From contig NZ_MJAJ01000024.1 of the NCBI RefSeq assembly GCF_001746365.1, forward strand, positions 1 through 64,000: DNA of 64,000 nt, written 5' to 3'. Below are positions 63,892 through 64,000 of the stretch, piece after piece. The stretch is from Streptomyces sp. LUP30 (GTDB taxonomy: Bacteria; Actinomycetota; Actinomycetes; Streptomycetales; Streptomycetaceae). Within the stretch, counting starts at the first letter, position 1. Each line of letters begins with the position of its first letter. The notes under the pieces were generated by a model. That model saw only the letters and a program-made list of their open reading frames with translations, searched no databases and was not told the DNA's origin. Made by a program: the position numbers and the translations under genes.

Positions 63892-64000
63892 GCACCAGCT
63901 CCGAACTGATCGTGTCCCACAGCGCGTCGAACCACCGGCGCGACTGATCGACGAACGTCGTGTCACGCGGTCCGGCCCCCTGCTCGAAGGCGAACAGCAC
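63881..64000 (-). CDS. devE: DevE-like GntR regulator, C-terminal fragment
   Basis: Only the last 39 codons and the stop are inside the window. They read FAFEQGAGPRDTTFVDQSRR then WFDALWDTISSELVLTS, closely matching the end of the devA product (FSFEKATGQRDAAFVEESQK, WFDALWETITTDLTLS). It is therefore a paralogue produced by duplication, as with devA/devE of S. coelicolor. The HTH part is outside the window. Its stop at 63881-63883 lies inside the 3' end of the convergent small membrane-protein gene. Confidence 0.8.
   Translation of the reverse strand: MLFAFEQGAGPRDTTFVDQSRRWFDALWDTISSELVLTS

Overview
The window is very G+C-rich, with third-position G/C almost everywhere, and carries typical Streptomyces chromosomal genes: otsAB, nagKA with DasR sites, cdgB, msiK, phoRP-phoU, mshA, gpmA and devAB. 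From memory, the gene order runs parallel to S. coelicolor in descending locus number, from otsA near SCO4290 to devE near SCO4188. The window is therefore core chromosome of a Streptomyces species, with a few accessory insertions.

Left part (1-20.3 kb). A truncated lipoprotein gene precedes otsA/otsB (trehalose). An orphan sugar-binding lipoprotein gene diverges from nagK-nagA (N-acetylglucosamine catabolism) across a region with two dre-like DasR sites, and a PfkB kinase follows. Then come a membrane-anchored carbohydrate-binding protein, the diguanylate cyclase gene cdgB behind a perfect Crp-type palindrome, a flavin reductase, a GNAT protein, an ECF sigma factor with its own ECF41-type promoter, ArfB, TerD, a GNAT-Nudix fusion, an M1 lipoprotein peptidase, a pentapeptide-repeat protein, a rhomboid-like protein, tRNA-Thr and msiK. 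MsiK is the shared ATPase of sugar importers and has its own dre-like site.

Middle part (20.4-45.7 kb). A sugar nucleotidyltransferase, a DoxX protein, rlmB, cysS, ispF, ispD and carD lead to the phosphate control locus. That locus has phoR-phoP on one strand and phoU plus a tiny Cys-rich peptide on the other, with a PHO box between. Next come a second ECF41 sigma factor with an NDH-2-like flavoprotein, Nudix, gpmA, an MFS exporter, a DUF2000/AraC divergent pair, mshA-ybjN with a SigR promoter, a methyltransferase and an NlpC/P60 hydrolase.

Right part (45.9-64 kb). A receiver-PP2C phosphatase, DUF2516, an HbhA-like protein and an HTH regulator with a clear palindromic operator are followed by a flavin monooxygenase/TetR pair sharing an operator, an SMI1/KNR4 protein, a small HAD protein, and helR (RNA polymerase recycling, rifamycin tolerance) behind a TetR gene. 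An accessory block then holds a tandem two-kinase (APH-APH) protein, a 52-codon ORF and a stand-alone C-A-T NRPS module. This block is the best candidate for an undescribed system. The window ends in devB-devA, a small membrane protein and the 3' end of devE.

A recurrent trait is a TANNNT-like box 6-8 nt in front of the start codon, seen before about two dozen genes here, which implies many leaderless mRNAs. Perfect bidirectional hairpin terminators separate several convergent gene pairs.
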